From the NCBI RefSeq assembly GCF_000143145.1, contig NC_014313.1, forward strand, positions 2,914,001 through 2,978,000: a DNA stretch of 64,000 bases. The letters run 5' to 3'. The translations under genes were made by a program, and so were the position numbers. Position 1 is the stretch's first letter; each line of letters starts with the position of its first letter. The DNA comes from Hyphomicrobium denitrificans ATCC 51888 (GTDB lineage: Bacteria > Pseudomonadota > Alphaproteobacteria > Rhizobiales > Hyphomicrobiaceae). Positions 27,640 to 37,574 of this stretch are shown here, in pieces. Below the pieces are notes generated by a model that saw only the letters and a list, made by a program, of their open reading frames with translations, ran no database searches and was not told the origin of the DNA.

Positions 27640-27866
27640 GCCAGTCTCCGGTCGTGCGCGGCACATCCGCAGCCATTGTTCTCGTCGAAGGTACCGAGCG
27701 CCGGCTTGGTCGATCAAGAAGTCGGCGGTTGCTCCACATTGCCGCAAGCTGGGGTGAAAACACACGCGCGAGCATCCTGCCCGCAAAAGCGCCCTTTGCC
27801 TGCCACCGAATTGAAAGATTTGAAACGTAGCCTCCGCGGACGAATCAACTTCCCCCGAGGTTTCAG
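27640..27866. other. Promoter region of xoxF
   Basis: No gene is seen in this stretch. It must carry the xoxF promoter, but no clear -35/-10 pair or known operator is visible. The possible small gene at 27867 starts just to its right on the opposite strand. Confidence 0.35.
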
Positions 27867-28127
27867 ATGACCGCATATCCTTCCACCGCGACTTTGACGG
27901 TCGGAGAGCTCATCGAGATTAAATATCGCATCTCTCGCTTGGGACTTAGCGGGTCGTCCTCTGATTTTACGGAGCGATGGATCTCGGCTCGCATCGTTCA
28001 CAACGACAACGACGCGCCGCCCATGGCGCGGCTCGCGGACGGCCAGCTGACTGATATCCGTGCGTATATGACTTGGCGGCGGCTTCCCGGCTCGGAAGAC
28101 GCCTTTGCAGGTCCGCTGCAAAGTTAA
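27867..28127 (+). CDS. Possible small protein of unknown function
   Basis: An 86-codon frame beginning [21 protein letters not shown]. Composition is protein-like (mixed hydrophobic and charged, no long low-complexity stretch), with a weak CGAGG ribosome site upstream. No signal peptide, membrane segment or motif recognised. It lies alone between xoxF (divergent) and the GT4 gene, 227 bp downstream. A minus-strand frame overlaps it but looks less natural. Confidence 0.4.
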   Translation: MTAYPSTATLTVGELIEIKYRISRLGLSGSSSDFTERWISARIVHNDNDAPPMARLADGQLTDIRAYMTWRRLPGSEDAFAGPLQS

Positions 28128-28353
28128 CCGAATATCCGTCAAACAGGCTGCGGACCGGGCCCTTCGCCACGGCTGTCATACAAACGAAAAAGGCGGGCGT
28201 CACAAGCAGAGGTGTTCGGGCAGATTCGGAACAGCCTTTGCAGCAGCGCCCTCAATTCCACAGGCTCTCGTGCTCGGCGGCTGGCCGTGAGCGCGGCTCG
28301 TCCAAGCCCGCCCGCTTCTCCGTGCGCCCTGCGTCCCGCCGGGGAGCCGAGCG

Positions 28354-29433
28354 ATGCGCATCCTGATCGCCACCGATGCCTGGCGGCCGCAGATCAACGG
28401 CGTCGTTCGGACGTATGAAAATCTGCGGAATGCATTGGAGGAGTCGGGCCACGAGGTCGTCGTGCTCTCGCCATCCGACTTCACGACGCTGCCTTGTCCC
28501 GGATATCGCGAGATACGGCTAGCGGTGCCGAACATGCGCCGGATCTCCGAGTACGTTCTCAGAAGCGGCGTCGAGCATGTGCATATCGCGACGGAAGGAC
28601 CGATCGGCTGGGCTACGCGCGCCATCTGCCTGCGCCACGGCGTTCGCTTCACGACATCGTTTCACACGCGCTTTCCCGAGTATCTGGAAACCTACATCGG
28701 CTTGCCCGCGTCGATCAGCTATCACGTGCAGCGGCGCTTTCATCGTCGCAGCATCGGCACGTTCGTCGCGACGCCGTCACTCAAGACCGAACTGGAGCGG
28801 CGCGGATTCGAACGGCTGATGCTCTGGTCGCGCGGCGTGGATACGACGTTGTTCCATCCACGATCGAACGCCGAGAGAAATACCGCGATGCCGACGTTTC
28901 TCTATGTCGGCCGGGTTTCGCCGGAAAAAAACATCGGTGCCTTCCTCGATCTCGATCTGCCCGGACGCAAGGTGGTCATCGGCGACGGTCCCCTGCTGAA
29001 CGTCCTGAGAGAGCAGCATCCGGACGTTGAATTTAAGGGCGCGAAGACGGGCGAAGCGCTCGCGGCTGAGTACGCGGCCGCCGACGTGTTCGTATTCCCG
29101 AGCAGGACCGATACCTTCGGCCTCGTGATGCTGGAGGCCATGGCATCCGGCCTGCCGATCGCGGCTTTTCCGGTGATGGGACCGATCGACATCGTAACGC
29201 CGGGCCTCACCGGCATATTGTCGGAAGACCTCCGCGAGGCTGCGTTGCAGGCGCTTGAACTCGATCCGCTCAAGGTTCGCGCCGAAGCGAAGAATTTCGA
29301 CTGGTCGAGCGTCGGCGAAATCTTCATCGACAACGTCTACCGGGCACGCGGCGCCGCGAGGCCGGTCGGGCGGTCCGTTAAAGCCAAGGGTAAATCGCCT
29401 CAGATCAAAGGCAGCCCCAAGCCGATCGCTTAA
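28354..29433 (+). CDS. GT4-family glycosyltransferase
   Basis: A 359-residue GT-B glycosyltransferase. The N-terminal acceptor domain starts MRILIATDAWRPQINGVVRTYENL, typical of the alpha-mannosyltransferase/diacylglycerol glycosyltransferase branch. The donor domain has FLYVGRVSPEKN and the E-x7-E type motif around FGLVMLEAMASGLPIAAF. A basic tail (KAKGKSPQIKGSPK) ends the protein. Likely transfers a sugar to a lipid or mannoside acceptor at the membrane; substrate not deducible. GGGGAGC precedes the ATG. It is 54 bp upstream of purN, probably cotranscribed. Confidence 0.9.
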   Translation: MRILIATDAWRPQINGVVRTYENLRNALEESGHEVVVLSPSDFTTLPCPGYREIRLAVPNMRRISEYVLRSGVEHVHIATEGPIGWATRAICLRHGVRFTTSFHTRFPEYLETYIGLPASISYHVQRRFHRRSIGTFVATPSLKTELERRGFERLMLWSRGVDTTLFHPRSNAERNTAMPTFLYVGRVSPEKNIGAFLDLDLPGRKVVIGDGPLLNVLREQHPDVEFKGAKTGEALAAEYAAADVFVFPSRTDTFGLVMLEAMASGLPIAAFPVMGPIDIVTPGLTGILSEDLREAALQALELDPLKVRAEAKNFDWSSVGEIFIDNVYRARGAARPVGRSVKAKGKSPQIKGSPKPIA

Positions 29434-29487
29434 GGCTTCGAGGCACGCTCTCGCACTTTCCGTTCCGGGTATGCTAAGCCGCATCCC

Positions 29488-30144
29488 ATGACGCTCAAAA
29501 AAGTTCGCACCGCCATTCTGATTTCGGGCCGCGGCTCGAACATGCAGTCGCTCGTCGAGGCTGCGCAGGCTGACGATTATCCCGCAGAAATCGTCCTGAT
29601 CGCATCCAATCGGCCGGACGCCGCCGGCCTCGACTGGGCAAAGGCGCGCGGGCTCCCGACGCTCGCGATCGATCATAAGAAATATAAAACGCGGGATGTT
29701 TTCGAAGCGGCGCTTCAGGATGCGCTCGCGGCAGCGGGGACCGAGCTCGTAGCGCTTGCCGGCTTCATGCGGCTGATGACGTCGGACTTCGTCGAACATT
29801 GGCGCGACAGGATGATCAACATCCATCCGTCACTGCTGCCGAGCTTCAAGGGGTTGCATACGCACGAGCGCGCCTTAGCAGCGGGCGTGAAGATCGCAGG
29901 CTGCACGGTCCACTTCGTGCGGACCGAAATGGATGAGGGTCCGATCATCGGCCAGGCCGCTGTCCCGGTGCTCAGCGGTGATGATCCGGCAACACTCGCG
30001 GCGCGCGTCCTTGCCGCAGAGCATCGTCTATACCCGGCATCGTTAAAGCTGGTGGCTTCGGGGCTCGCGCGGGTCGAAGGCGAAAAAGTCATTACACTTC
30101 ATGAGAGTAACCCGGGTTTGCCGATTTATTCACCAAGTCTTTGA
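29488..30144 (+). CDS. purN: Phosphoribosylglycinamide formyltransferase
   Basis: A 218-residue GAR transformylase, third step of purine synthesis using 10-formyl-tetrahydrofolate. Landmarks: SGRGSNMQSLVEA at the phosphate site (residues 13-25), LAGFMRLMTSDFV, the catalytic NIHPSLLPSFKG (Asn-His pair) and MDEGPIIGQAAVPV carrying the catalytic Asp. Length is normal. Stop at 30144; a P450 gene follows 198 bp on, probably with its own promoter. Confidence 0.97.
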   Translation: MTLKKVRTAILISGRGSNMQSLVEAAQADDYPAEIVLIASNRPDAAGLDWAKARGLPTLAIDHKKYKTRDVFEAALQDALAAAGTELVALAGFMRLMTSDFVEHWRDRMINIHPSLLPSFKGLHTHERALAAGVKIAGCTVHFVRTEMDEGPIIGQAAVPVLSGDDPATLAARVLAAEHRLYPASLKLVASGLARVEGEKVITLHESNPGLPIYSPSL

Positions 30145-30342
30145 AGTGGAAAACTACCTTCTGGTTACCTTGCGCTGGCGGTCGCATGGACAGCTCCCCC
30201 CCGAAGCGTGGTATTTTTAAGTTGCCCGATGAGGGATATCCGGGAAATTGAAGTGCCGACCCGAGTTTAGCTGGTTGTTCAAAAGCGCCTAGCGGCTGCG
30301 CTCCGAGGCACGGGTTCGCTGCTCCGAAATGGAGGCATCAAA

Positions 30343-31704
30343 ATGGAAACGACACCCAGCCACACCATCGGGCTTGGCGAGGAGTCGAGCATCTGGTTCA
30401 AGCTCACGCCGTTGCTGCGGGGCGATCCGGAAAACCCGATGCGTATCCTCATGCATATGATGGATCGCTATGGGCCGGTGCTGCCGGTCAACATGGCGAA
30501 CCAGCGTGTCGTTCTCATTTCAGAGCCCGAATACTTCAAGCATGTGCTGGTCACGAAGGTCGACAACTACGTCAAATACTTCGACGGGTTGAAGCCGATC
30601 TTCGGCAAGTCGATGATCACGAATGACGGCGTGCTCTGGCAGAAGATTCGCATGCCGCAGCAGCCGGCGTTCCATCCCGATATGTTCGCCGAATACATCC
30701 CGTACTTCCTCAAGGCCATCGACACGAAGATGGCGCTGTGGGGCGATCTCGCGAAAAGCGGCGAGACGGTCGAAATGGTCGAGCAGACGTGGACGCTTGC
30801 TGCGGACATGATCTGCAAGGCGCTGTTCGATCGCAACATGCCGTTCAATCCGCACGTCGTGTTCAAGTGCGTGAAGACGTACACCGACGTGATGAACCAT
30901 CGCGACATTCGCCTGCGCAAGCAGGCGGGCGAAGTGTTCGAGATGACGGAAGAAAATGCAGCAAAGGCGATGGAAGTCTGGGCGAGCGTGCCGCCGGCCG
31001 TGATCGGCGCGCACCCGCGCGAGGAGCGCGAACGCACGCTGCTGAAGATGATCCAGGACGCCGTTGACGATCCGTCAGTCCCGGAATTCGACGCCGCGCA
31101 GGCGGTCGACGAACTCAAGCAGTATCTCTGGGCTGGCACCGAGACGACGGCCCTGACACTGGCCTGGGCGCTTTATGAAACGTCGCGCCGTCCCGAGGCT
31201 GCCGAGCGCATCCGCCGCGAGGGCGAGGAAGTTTATGGCGACCGCGAGCCGACGGCCGCCGACTACTCGGGCCTCGTCTATACGCGCGCCGTCATCCAGG
31301 AAACGATGCGCATCTATCCGCCCATCTGGGGCCTGATCCGCGTTGCGGTCGGCGAAGATGAGATCGGCGGCGTCAAGATCAATCCCGGCGATCGCGTCAC
31401 GCTCTTCGCTTACGCCGCGCATCACAATCCGAAGTTCTGGCCGGAGCCCGAGTCGTTCCAGCCCGAGCGCTGGATGGCGGGCAACGCAAAGAAGCAAGTC
31501 AAGTACAGCTACATTCCGTTCGGCGGCGGCAAGCGTTCGTGCATCGGCGGCGCGATGAGCCAGGTCGAGAATACGCTGGCTCTGTCGCTGCTGCTTCGCC
31601 GGTTCCGGCCGGAATACGTCGGCACCGATCCGGCGCGCCTCAACGCGACCGTGACGCTGACGCCGAAGGGCGGCCTGCCGTTCAAGATCAGAGAGCTGGG
31701 CTGA
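30343..31704 (+). CDS. Cytochrome P450
   Basis: A 453-residue soluble bacterial P450. The heme loop FGGGKRSCIGG places the axial Cys at 400; the ExxR pair is E320-R323 (ETMR); the I-helix oxygen-binding motif is AGTET (264-268); the PERF-like segment is FQPERWM. It has no fused reductase. The family cannot be given by eye; the length and heme loop resemble fatty-acid/terpene hydroxylase types such as CYP102/CYP110-like rather than short CYP101-like forms. GGAGG lies eight bases before the ATG. Redox partners are not nearby. An intrinsic terminator follows. Confidence 0.95.
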   Translation: METTPSHTIGLGEESSIWFKLTPLLRGDPENPMRILMHMMDRYGPVLPVNMANQRVVLISEPEYFKHVLVTKVDNYVKYFDGLKPIFGKSMITNDGVLWQKIRMPQQPAFHPDMFAEYIPYFLKAIDTKMALWGDLAKSGETVEMVEQTWTLAADMICKALFDRNMPFNPHVVFKCVKTYTDVMNHRDIRLRKQAGEVFEMTEENAAKAMEVWASVPPAVIGAHPREERERTLLKMIQDAVDDPSVPEFDAAQAVDELKQYLWAGTETTALTLAWALYETSRRPEAAERIRREGEEVYGDREPTAADYSGLVYTRAVIQETMRIYPPIWGLIRVAVGEDEIGGVKINPGDRVTLFAYAAHHNPKFWPEPESFQPERWMAGNAKKQVKYSYIPFGGGKRSCIGGAMSQVENTLALSLLLRRFRPEYVGTDPARLNATVTLTPKGGLPFKIRELG

Positions 31705-31713
31705 TCTCCAAGG

Positions 31714-31742
31714 TGGAGGCGCGCGTCGCCTCCATTATTTCT
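31714..31742 (+). terminator. Intrinsic terminator of the P450 gene
   Basis: A perfect 8-bp stem TGGAGGCG/CGCCTCCA with loop CGCGT, beginning 10 bases after the P450 stop and followed by TTATTTCTG. This is a typical Rho-independent layout. Confidence 0.8.
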
Positions 31743-31745
31743 GTC

Positions 31746-32043
31746 TGACCTCCCAACCCGACGGAACGCAGTCACCTAAACGTGATGGCCGCGAGCCTGC
31801 GCGTTTGCAGGCGTTGAGCTGGTTTTCCACAGCTTCGTTCGGCACTGCATCATCACAACTGCCTTCTGGAAATTCTCAGAGAATTTCAAACCGCGGCTGT
31901 CGCGGCCTCGCAGCTGCGAGAGTTGCAGGTGTACGCATGAGGTTAATGCTGTCATAGTCTGGGCACGTTATGGATTTAGCAAGGAATTCTGAGCGTCAGT
32001 TAGATCGTAAATACTTGGTTCCAACTCCAGGAGACCCCCGGCC
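31746..32043. other. Gene-free stretch after the P450 gene
   Basis: About 300 bases without recognisable genes. Near 31860-31925 there are AGAATTTC/GAAATTCTC-type dyads (GGAAATTCTCAGAGAATTTCAA): GAAATTCTC-A-GAGAATTTC is a perfect 9-bp inverted repeat at about 31867-31885. It could be an operator or a transcript hairpin for the small gene downstream. Confidence 0.4.
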
Positions 32044-32244
32044 ATGGAGTCCGTGAAAACCACAGTCCTCGGTAAGTCCGTGTTTCTGCTCACGGGAGCG
32101 AGATCGCGCAAAACGACATTCAAAGGCAAGCACTCGCATACGCTTGTCGTCGAAGCGCCAGAAAAACTCATCGAAACTGCACGCCGCAATCCCGATGCAG
32201 TCGCCTTCGGGTTCGTCGCTGGCAGTTGGGTCGCGGCCGCCTAA
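32044..32244 (+). CDS. Possible small basic protein, 66 residues
   Basis: An ATG at 32044 preceded by AGGAG at 32029-32033, ten bases away, opens a 66-codon frame. The protein is basic in the first half (KTTFKGKHSH) and hydrophobic at the end (AFGFVAGSWVAAA). No family recognised. The minus strand in the same area also carries a long frame (31996-32445), so which strand is coding is uncertain; the ribosome site favours the plus strand. Confidence 0.45.
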   Translation: MESVKTTVLGKSVFLLTGARSRKTTFKGKHSHTLVVEAPEKLIETARRNPDAVAFGFVAGSWVAAA

Positions 32245-32419
32245 GCGCCGGTTACCGTCCGGATCGATGAGGTGCGTGACCTCCACACCCGTATAGAACC
32301 GGGCGAAGCGCCCCGAGGGCCGACCGATGTACAGAGTTCCGGCGGCCCTTGCGGCGATCAAATTCAGAAGCACAATCTGCAAATATTCAGGTCGCCGTTC
32401 GGCATAGCGAGCGGCCTGA

Positions 32420-32935
32420 TCAGATCGCCTTGACGACCGGACCAAACGGCAGATCGGTCACGCCAGGATCGATGCCAAAACCGGTCAGCAGCGCATTCAC
32501 CTGACCCCGATGATGTGTCTGATGATTGAAGAGATGGGCGACGAGCAGCGCTTTTGAAGCGGATAATTCGCGGCCCGCGACTGCCGAAAACCAACTGACG
32601 TCGCCCGCAAGCGCCGCGTCGTCGATGCCATCAGCCCAGCGTTGGATTTGGTCGTCGAAGCGTTGGCGCGCGCTTGCGAGTTCGTTCCAGCCATCGATTG
32701 CGATCAGCCCGTCTGGAATTGTCCGCGCGGCAGGCGGGGAAGCCGCGCCGAAGCGTGACAGCCATATCTGATCAGCCCACAAGAGATGGTTCAGCGTGGC
32801 ATGGATCGAACCGAAGAATACGCCGCGATTTTCGCGGCGTTGGGCATCGGTCAATTTTTCCGCCGCATCGTAGACGTTCCGATTTTGCCACGCGTTGTAG
32901 CGAGCCATCGTTTGAACGTAGGCGGCGGAGATCAT
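32420..32935 (-). CDS. DinB family protein
   Basis: A 171-residue four-helix-bundle protein of the DinB superfamily. Candidate metal-binding His residues are in SIHATLNHLLWADQIWL and FNHQTHHRGQ, the normal arrangement. The family includes thiol-dependent (bacillithiol/mycothiol) enzymes and stress proteins; members of alphaproteobacteria are uncharacterised. The ATG at 32935 gives MISAAYVQTMARYNAWQN, the family's start; the frame extends 13 codons more. It is convergent with the small gene to its left and 70 bp from ndk. Confidence 0.88.
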   Translation of the reverse strand: MISAAYVQTMARYNAWQNRNVYDAAEKLTDAQRRENRGVFFGSIHATLNHLLWADQIWLSRFGAASPPAARTIPDGLIAIDGWNELASARQRFDDQIQRWADGIDDAALAGDVSWFSAVAGRELSASKALLVAHLFNHQTHHRGQVNALLTGFGIDPGVTDLPFGPVVKAI

Positions 32936-33004
32936 TCTTGCACCTCGCGTCGGAGGCCGGGCGGCACTGTTCATTGCGCCACCCGGAGAATTGTATCGGC
33001 GCGC

Positions 33005-33427
33005 TTAGCCGACGATTTCGTCGAGGCGGAAGTTCAGCGCGATTTCGCGATCGGCGGCAGCAGGGCTGTCCGAACCGTGCGTCGAGTTCGAACCCTTCGA
33101 TTCCGCGAAGAGCTTGCGAACGGTTCCTTCGGCGGCTTCCTTGGGGTCGGTCGCGCCCATGACTTCGCGATACTTGGCGATCGCATTCTCGCCTTCCAGC
33201 ACCTGCAGAACGATCGGGCCGGACGTCATGAAATCCACGAGCTCGCCGTAGAACGGACGCGCCTTGTGTTCCTCGTAGAATTTCTCGGCCTGCGCCCGGG
33301 TCCAGCGCACGCGCTTCTGAGCGACGATGCGGAGGCCGGCGCCTTCGATCACGGCGTTGATCTTGCCGGTCAGATTGCGGCGCGTTGCGTCCGGCTTAAT
33401 AATTGAAAACGTACGTTCAACGGCCAT
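33005..33427 (-). CDS. ndk: Nucleoside diphosphate kinase
   Basis: A 140-residue kinase that equalises NTP pools. Start [14 protein letters not shown] and the active-site His in NSTHGSDSP (about residue 117) are diagnostic; the Kpn loop and [12 protein letters not shown] are in place. The frame stays open to 33925 upstream, but only the ATG at 33427 gives the canonical protein. It is divergent from the GYF_2-domain gene. Confidence 0.97.
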   Translation of the reverse strand: MAVERTFSIIKPDATRRNLTGKINAVIEGAGLRIVAQKRVRWTRAQAEKFYEEHKARPFYGELVDFMTSGPIVLQVLEGENAIAKYREVMGATDPKEAAEGTVRKLFAESKGSNSTHGSDSPAAADREIALNFRLDEIVG

Positions 33428-33667
33428 AAGTCTGCCTCGCTTTGCGGTTTCCTGAGAGTTGGCGGGCTTATAACCGTGAGGGTTCACACCGGCAAGCGCG
33501 CGGAGGCGGTCGAGTTGAAGCAGTCGGTTGCACGTCGCACGAAATTTGACCGGTTCACCGCATAATCGCCCGATTGACGCGCGCAACTGGCTGTGAACAG
33601 TGTGGCCGGGGGGAACACTCGGTCTCTTGAAACGGGTTGAGAGACCCGCGTGTGCGAAGAAGCGAGA

Positions 33668-35098
33668 ATGACCGGACAAGCCGACGACATTCAGTGGTAT
33701 ATTGCACGGGATGGCAAACAGCACGGTCCCTTGACCGATGTTGAGCTGCGAACCTTCATCGCGCATAGCTACCTTCGCCAAACGGATCTGATCTGGCGCC
33801 CCGGCATGTCTGAATGGCAAGCCGCGCCTGCTGTTTTCCCGGCGGCGTTTCACGGCGGCAGCGAACAGCCCCAGGCTATCCCGCAAGCGCATCGCGCGGC
33901 GCCCGCTCCGACGTATACGGCGCAATCAAATGCGTCGGCGCAGTATGCTCCTCATTCCGGTTTCGACGGCGCGGATGCGCGGCCGCAACGCGGCAATCTC
34001 GTCAAGCGTCTCGCCATCGCAAGCATTGCGCTGACGGTGATCGGTGGCGGCGCGTTTGCGCTTGCGACGTATCATGGCCCGCTGATGGAGATCGTCTCGG
34101 GCGGATCGGATACGACAAGCGGCGATCAGGCACCTGTCGTCGCGGCGCCGGACGAGGTGAAGCTTGCCGACGCGCATCCACAAAACGATGCAGCGAGTGC
34201 CGAGCCGACGCCACCAGCCGCCAGCGATGTCATTCCCGCCGCGCCGCCGGAACCTCAGCAGCAGACTGCCGAGAGCCCGGCGCAGCCGCAACAGAGCCCG
34301 CCACCCAGCGATCCGCAAACGACGACGACGGCGTCCGTCTCGAAGCTCGGCGGAACGAGCGGTTCGGCACAGGGTCGATCGGACATGCAGGTCGCCGCCG
34401 TCGAACCCGAGGCGCCCGAGCCTGCGCCTCCGGCCGCCATCGATGGATCGTCGCTCGACGGACGCTTGCAGAAAGTGCCCGTTTGGGAGCTGATCAAGGC
34501 CGAATATCCGGATTGGTACACGTCGCAGATTTCCACGGCGAACAAGATGGTCGCCGACAAGAAGTCCGACAACGAAGTCGCGATGTCGCTCGCGCAGGGC
34601 CTCGTCAACCTCCGCCGTCAGAACGCCGACAAGGCTCTCGCCGCCAGCTCCGAAAAGCTGCAGGCCATCGCGGTCGCATTTCTCGCGCATCTGAAGTCGC
34701 TTCGCTCGCAAAGCGTGAGCGCCTGCTTCGGCTTCATTTCGAAAGGCGAGACAAGCCCTGCCGTCGTGCAGATGATGGAGCATCCGGAAACGGCGACGGC
34801 ACTCAATGCCCAGGCTGACGCGGTCTTCCAGGCAATTTCCGAGGGCCGCAAAAATCCGGTGAAGCACGACTCTGCCGTCAAGAGCGACTATGACGTGCTG
34901 ATCAAGGAACTTGCCAAGCTCGGCTGGAAGGAAGACGACCTCCAGGTCTTTTCCAATCCGAAGCTGCTCGCCAAGCGCGAGCCGGAGCAGGTCTGCAAGA
35001 TGGTGCAGGAGTGGTTCGTCGCGCACCTCGCCGTGCAGGACAAAGCAACCCGCGATCGCCTGCTTTATGAGACGCTCAAGCCCGTCGTGTCGGGCTGA
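33668..35098 (+). CDS. GYF_2 domain membrane protein
   Basis: A 476-residue protein. Residues about 8-56 form a GYF_2 domain ([22 protein letters not shown]...WRPGMSEW), which binds proline-rich partners. A disordered stretch follows, then one membrane segment (about 113-134, [20 protein letters not shown]). Next is a Pro/Ala/Gln-rich linker (about 150-255). Last is a helical domain of about 210 residues that should lie in the periplasm, with a late Cys pair (SACFGF and EQVCKM). GYF at the cytoplasmic N-terminus suggests it recruits a Pro-rich partner. Family is known in Rhizobiales; function is not. Confidence 0.85.
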   Translation: MTGQADDIQWYIARDGKQHGPLTDVELRTFIAHSYLRQTDLIWRPGMSEWQAAPAVFPAAFHGGSEQPQAIPQAHRAAPAPTYTAQSNASAQYAPHSGFDGADARPQRGNLVKRLAIASIALTVIGGGAFALATYHGPLMEIVSGGSDTTSGDQAPVVAAPDEVKLADAHPQNDAASAEPTPPAASDVIPAAPPEPQQQTAESPAQPQQSPPPSDPQTTTTASVSKLGGTSGSAQGRSDMQVAAVEPEAPEPAPPAAIDGSSLDGRLQKVPVWELIKAEYPDWYTSQISTANKMVADKKSDNEVAMSLAQGLVNLRRQNADKALAASSEKLQAIAVAFLAHLKSLRSQSVSACFGFISKGETSPAVVQMMEHPETATALNAQADAVFQAISEGRKNPVKHDSAVKSDYDVLIKELAKLGWKEDDLQVFSNPKLLAKREPEQVCKMVQEWFVAHLAVQDKATRDRLLYETLKPVVSG

Positions 35099-35104
35099 CG
35101 CGCG

Positions 35105-35455
35105 GTGGCATACGCGGCCATCAAAGTTCTGCTGACCGCCTTGCTCGTCGTTGCAATTTCGGAAGTGGCGAAACGCTCCAGCGTTCTCGGCGGGCTCGTC
35201 GCGTCGCTGCCGCTGACGTCGCTTCTGGCGATCATCTGGCTTTACGGTGAGACTGGCGATACGTCGAAGGTCGCCCAGCTCTCGACCAGCGTCTTCTGGT
35301 ACGTCCTGCCATCTCTTGTTCTGTTCGTCGTCTTGCCGCTCCTGCTGGCGCGCGGGTTCGGATTCTGGCCGAGCCTTCTGATCGCCTCGGCTGCGACTTT
35401 TGCGGCGTACCTGCTGATGACGGCCGTGCTTGCGCGCTTCGGCATCACCCTGTGA
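35105..35455 (+). CDS. DUF3147 family membrane protein
   Basis: A 116-residue protein with four hydrophobic segments and GTG start, six bases after the preceding stop codon. The opening AIKVLLTALLVVAISEVAKRSS, the central SLPLTSLLAIIWLY and the FWYVLPSLVLFVVLPLLL segments match DUF3147. Function unknown. Tight spacing on both sides suggests cotranscription with the GYF_2 gene and the ABC-F gene 40 bp downstream. Confidence 0.88.
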   Translation: MAYAAIKVLLTALLVVAISEVAKRSSVLGGLVASLPLTSLLAIIWLYGETGDTSKVAQLSTSVFWYVLPSLVLFVVLPLLLARGFGFWPSLLIASAATFAAYLLMTAVLARFGITL

Positions 35456-35495
35456 GGCGTGACAGGCGCGGGCGGACAGGCTATCGGCTCGTCCC

Positions 35496-37400
35496 ATGCT
35501 GCATATCAACGATCTGACCTATCGGATCGAGGGACGGCCGATCCTCGAGCAGGCGACTGTCGCGATCCCCTCCGGCCACAAGGTCGGCCTCGTCGGGCGC
35601 AACGGCGCCGGCAAGACGACACTGCTGCGTCTTCTCAAAGGTGAGATCGCGCCGGACGACGGATCGATATCGATCCCGCGCAACGCTCGCCTCGGCCACG
35701 TCGCGCAGGAAGCGCCGGGCGGCGACGACAGCCTGCTCGACTGGGTGCTTTCCTCCGACACCGAGCGCGCCAGCCTGCTCGCCGAAGCCGAGCACGCGGC
35801 CGATCCGCAGCGGATCGCGGAAATCCAGATTCGCCTAACCGACATCGACGCGCATTCGGCGCCGTCGCGCGCGGCGCGCATTCTGTCGGGTCTTGGTTTC
35901 GACGAGGAGGCACAGCGACGGGCGTGCCGCGAGTTCTCGGGCGGCTGGCGCATGCGCGTCGCGCTCGGCGCCATTCTGTTTCTCAAGCCCGACATTCTGC
36001 TGCTCGACGAGCCGACGAACTATCTCGATCTCGAAGGCACGCTCTGGCTCGAGAACCATCTCAAGGCCTATCCGCATACCGTGCTGATCGTCAGCCACGA
36101 TCGCGATCTCTTAAACCGCGCCGTCGGCTCGATCCTGCATCTCGATCGCGGCAAGCTCACGCTGTACGCAGGCGGCTACGACGACTTCGAGGAAACGCGG
36201 CGGGAAAAGCAGCGCCTCGAAATGAAACTGATGAAAAAGCAGGACGAGCAGCGCCGTCATCTGCAGGCGTTCATCGATCGCTTCAAAGCGAAGGCCAGCA
36301 AGGCGGCGCAGGCGCAAAGCCGCGTCAAAGCTCTCGCGAAGATGCAGCCGATCGCGGCGCAGGTCGACGATCGCGTCGTGCCGTTTCGCTTTCCCGATCC
36401 GCAGAAGGTGATCGCGAGCCCGCTGCTCCGGATCGAAAAGGCGAGTGCCGGATATGATGCAGAGACGCCTATTCTAACTGGGCTCGATCTGCGCATCGAC
36501 AACGACGATCGCATCGCCTTGCTCGGACAGAACGGCAACGGCAAGTCGACGTTGGCGAAACTGATCGCAGGGCGGCTGACACCGCTTTCCGGCAACGTCT
36601 TCGGTGCGCAAAAGGTCGAGGTTGGATATTTCGCGCAGCATCAGCTCGACGACTTGCTGCCGACGGCGACGCCTTACGATTACATGCTGAAACTGATGCC
36701 TGAGGCAACGGAAGCCCAGCGGCGGACGAAGCTCGGCACGTTCGGTTTCAGCGCCGATAAAGCCGACACGCAATGCGGCAAGCTTTCCGGCGGCGAGAAG
36801 GCGCGACTGCTATTGGCGTTGACGGCCTTTCACGGTCCGCACGTGCTGATCCTCGACGAACCGACGAACCATCTCGACATCGACAGCCGCGAAGCGCTCG
36901 TGCATGCGCTGATGGAATACAACGGCACCGTCATCCTCATCAGTCACGACCGGCATCTGATCGAAGCGACGGCGGATCGTCTCTGGCTGGTGCGTAACGG
37001 CACAGTGAAATCCTACGATGGCGATATGGAGAGCTATCGCGCGCTGCTGCTCGAAGAACGTGGCGCGCGGACGGTGGAGCGTCGCGACGATCGCGGCGAC
37101 GGCGAGGCGAAAGCATCGCGCACGGATCAACGCCGGGCGGCCGCCGAGAAGCGGGCCGAGCTTGCGCCGCTGAAGAAAGCGATGGTCGCTGCCGAAAAGC
37201 TCGTCGACAAGCTGACGAAAGAGATCGCGGCGCTCGATGCGCTGCTTGCCGATCCGGCGCTCTATACCAAGGACCCCGGCCGCGCCCAGAGCACGGCGCA
37301 GCAACGCGGCCAGCTCAGCAGACAACTCGGCGAGGCGGAAGAGGCCTGGCTGCTGGCGACTGAAGCCTACGAGGACGCGGCCGTCGGCGCCGACGCATAA
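35496..37400 (+). CDS. ABC-F family ATP-binding protein (Uup-like)
   Basis: A 634-residue soluble protein with two ABC domains and no membrane segments. First P-loop GRNGAGKT (34-41), signature SGGWRMR; second P-loop GQNGNGKST, signature LSGGEKARL. Both have LDEPTN. Between them is the inter-domain linker (EETRREKQRLEMKLMKKQDEQRR). A charged coiled-coil extension covers about the last 95 residues, as in Uup and related ribosome- or DNA-binding members. Likely resolves stalled ribosomes; not a transporter. The exact subfamily cannot be set by eye. Confidence 0.95.
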   Translation: MLHINDLTYRIEGRPILEQATVAIPSGHKVGLVGRNGAGKTTLLRLLKGEIAPDDGSISIPRNARLGHVAQEAPGGDDSLLDWVLSSDTERASLLAEAEHAADPQRIAEIQIRLTDIDAHSAPSRAARILSGLGFDEEAQRRACREFSGGWRMRVALGAILFLKPDILLLDEPTNYLDLEGTLWLENHLKAYPHTVLIVSHDRDLLNRAVGSILHLDRGKLTLYAGGYDDFEETRREKQRLEMKLMKKQDEQRRHLQAFIDRFKAKASKAAQAQSRVKALAKMQPIAAQVDDRVVPFRFPDPQKVIASPLLRIEKASAGYDAETPILTGLDLRIDNDDRIALLGQNGNGKSTLAKLIAGRLTPLSGNVFGAQKVEVGYFAQHQLDDLLPTATPYDYMLKLMPEATEAQRRTKLGTFGFSADKADTQCGKLSGGEKARLLLALTAFHGPHVLILDEPTNHLDIDSREALVHALMEYNGTVILISHDRHLIEATADRLWLVRNGTVKSYDGDMESYRALLLEERGARTVERRDDRGDGEAKASRTDQRRAAAEKRAELAPLKKAMVAAEKLVDKLTKEIAALDALLADPALYTKDPGRAQSTAQQRGQLSRQLGEAEEAWLLATEAYEDAAVGADA

Positions 37401-37574
37401 GCCGTTTCATCCGCTGTCGAATCCGACCTTGGTGGCGGCGCGCACGCGGAGCGTTGCGATTTGTCGCGATTTCCACATCTGGAAAAGAAGCGGTCCGGAA
37501 CCGATTTTCAGAATGCGGCGTTCATGAGGCGCAGGGCCAGTGCCCCCCGCGTACCTGCGCAACGGGTCTCAACG

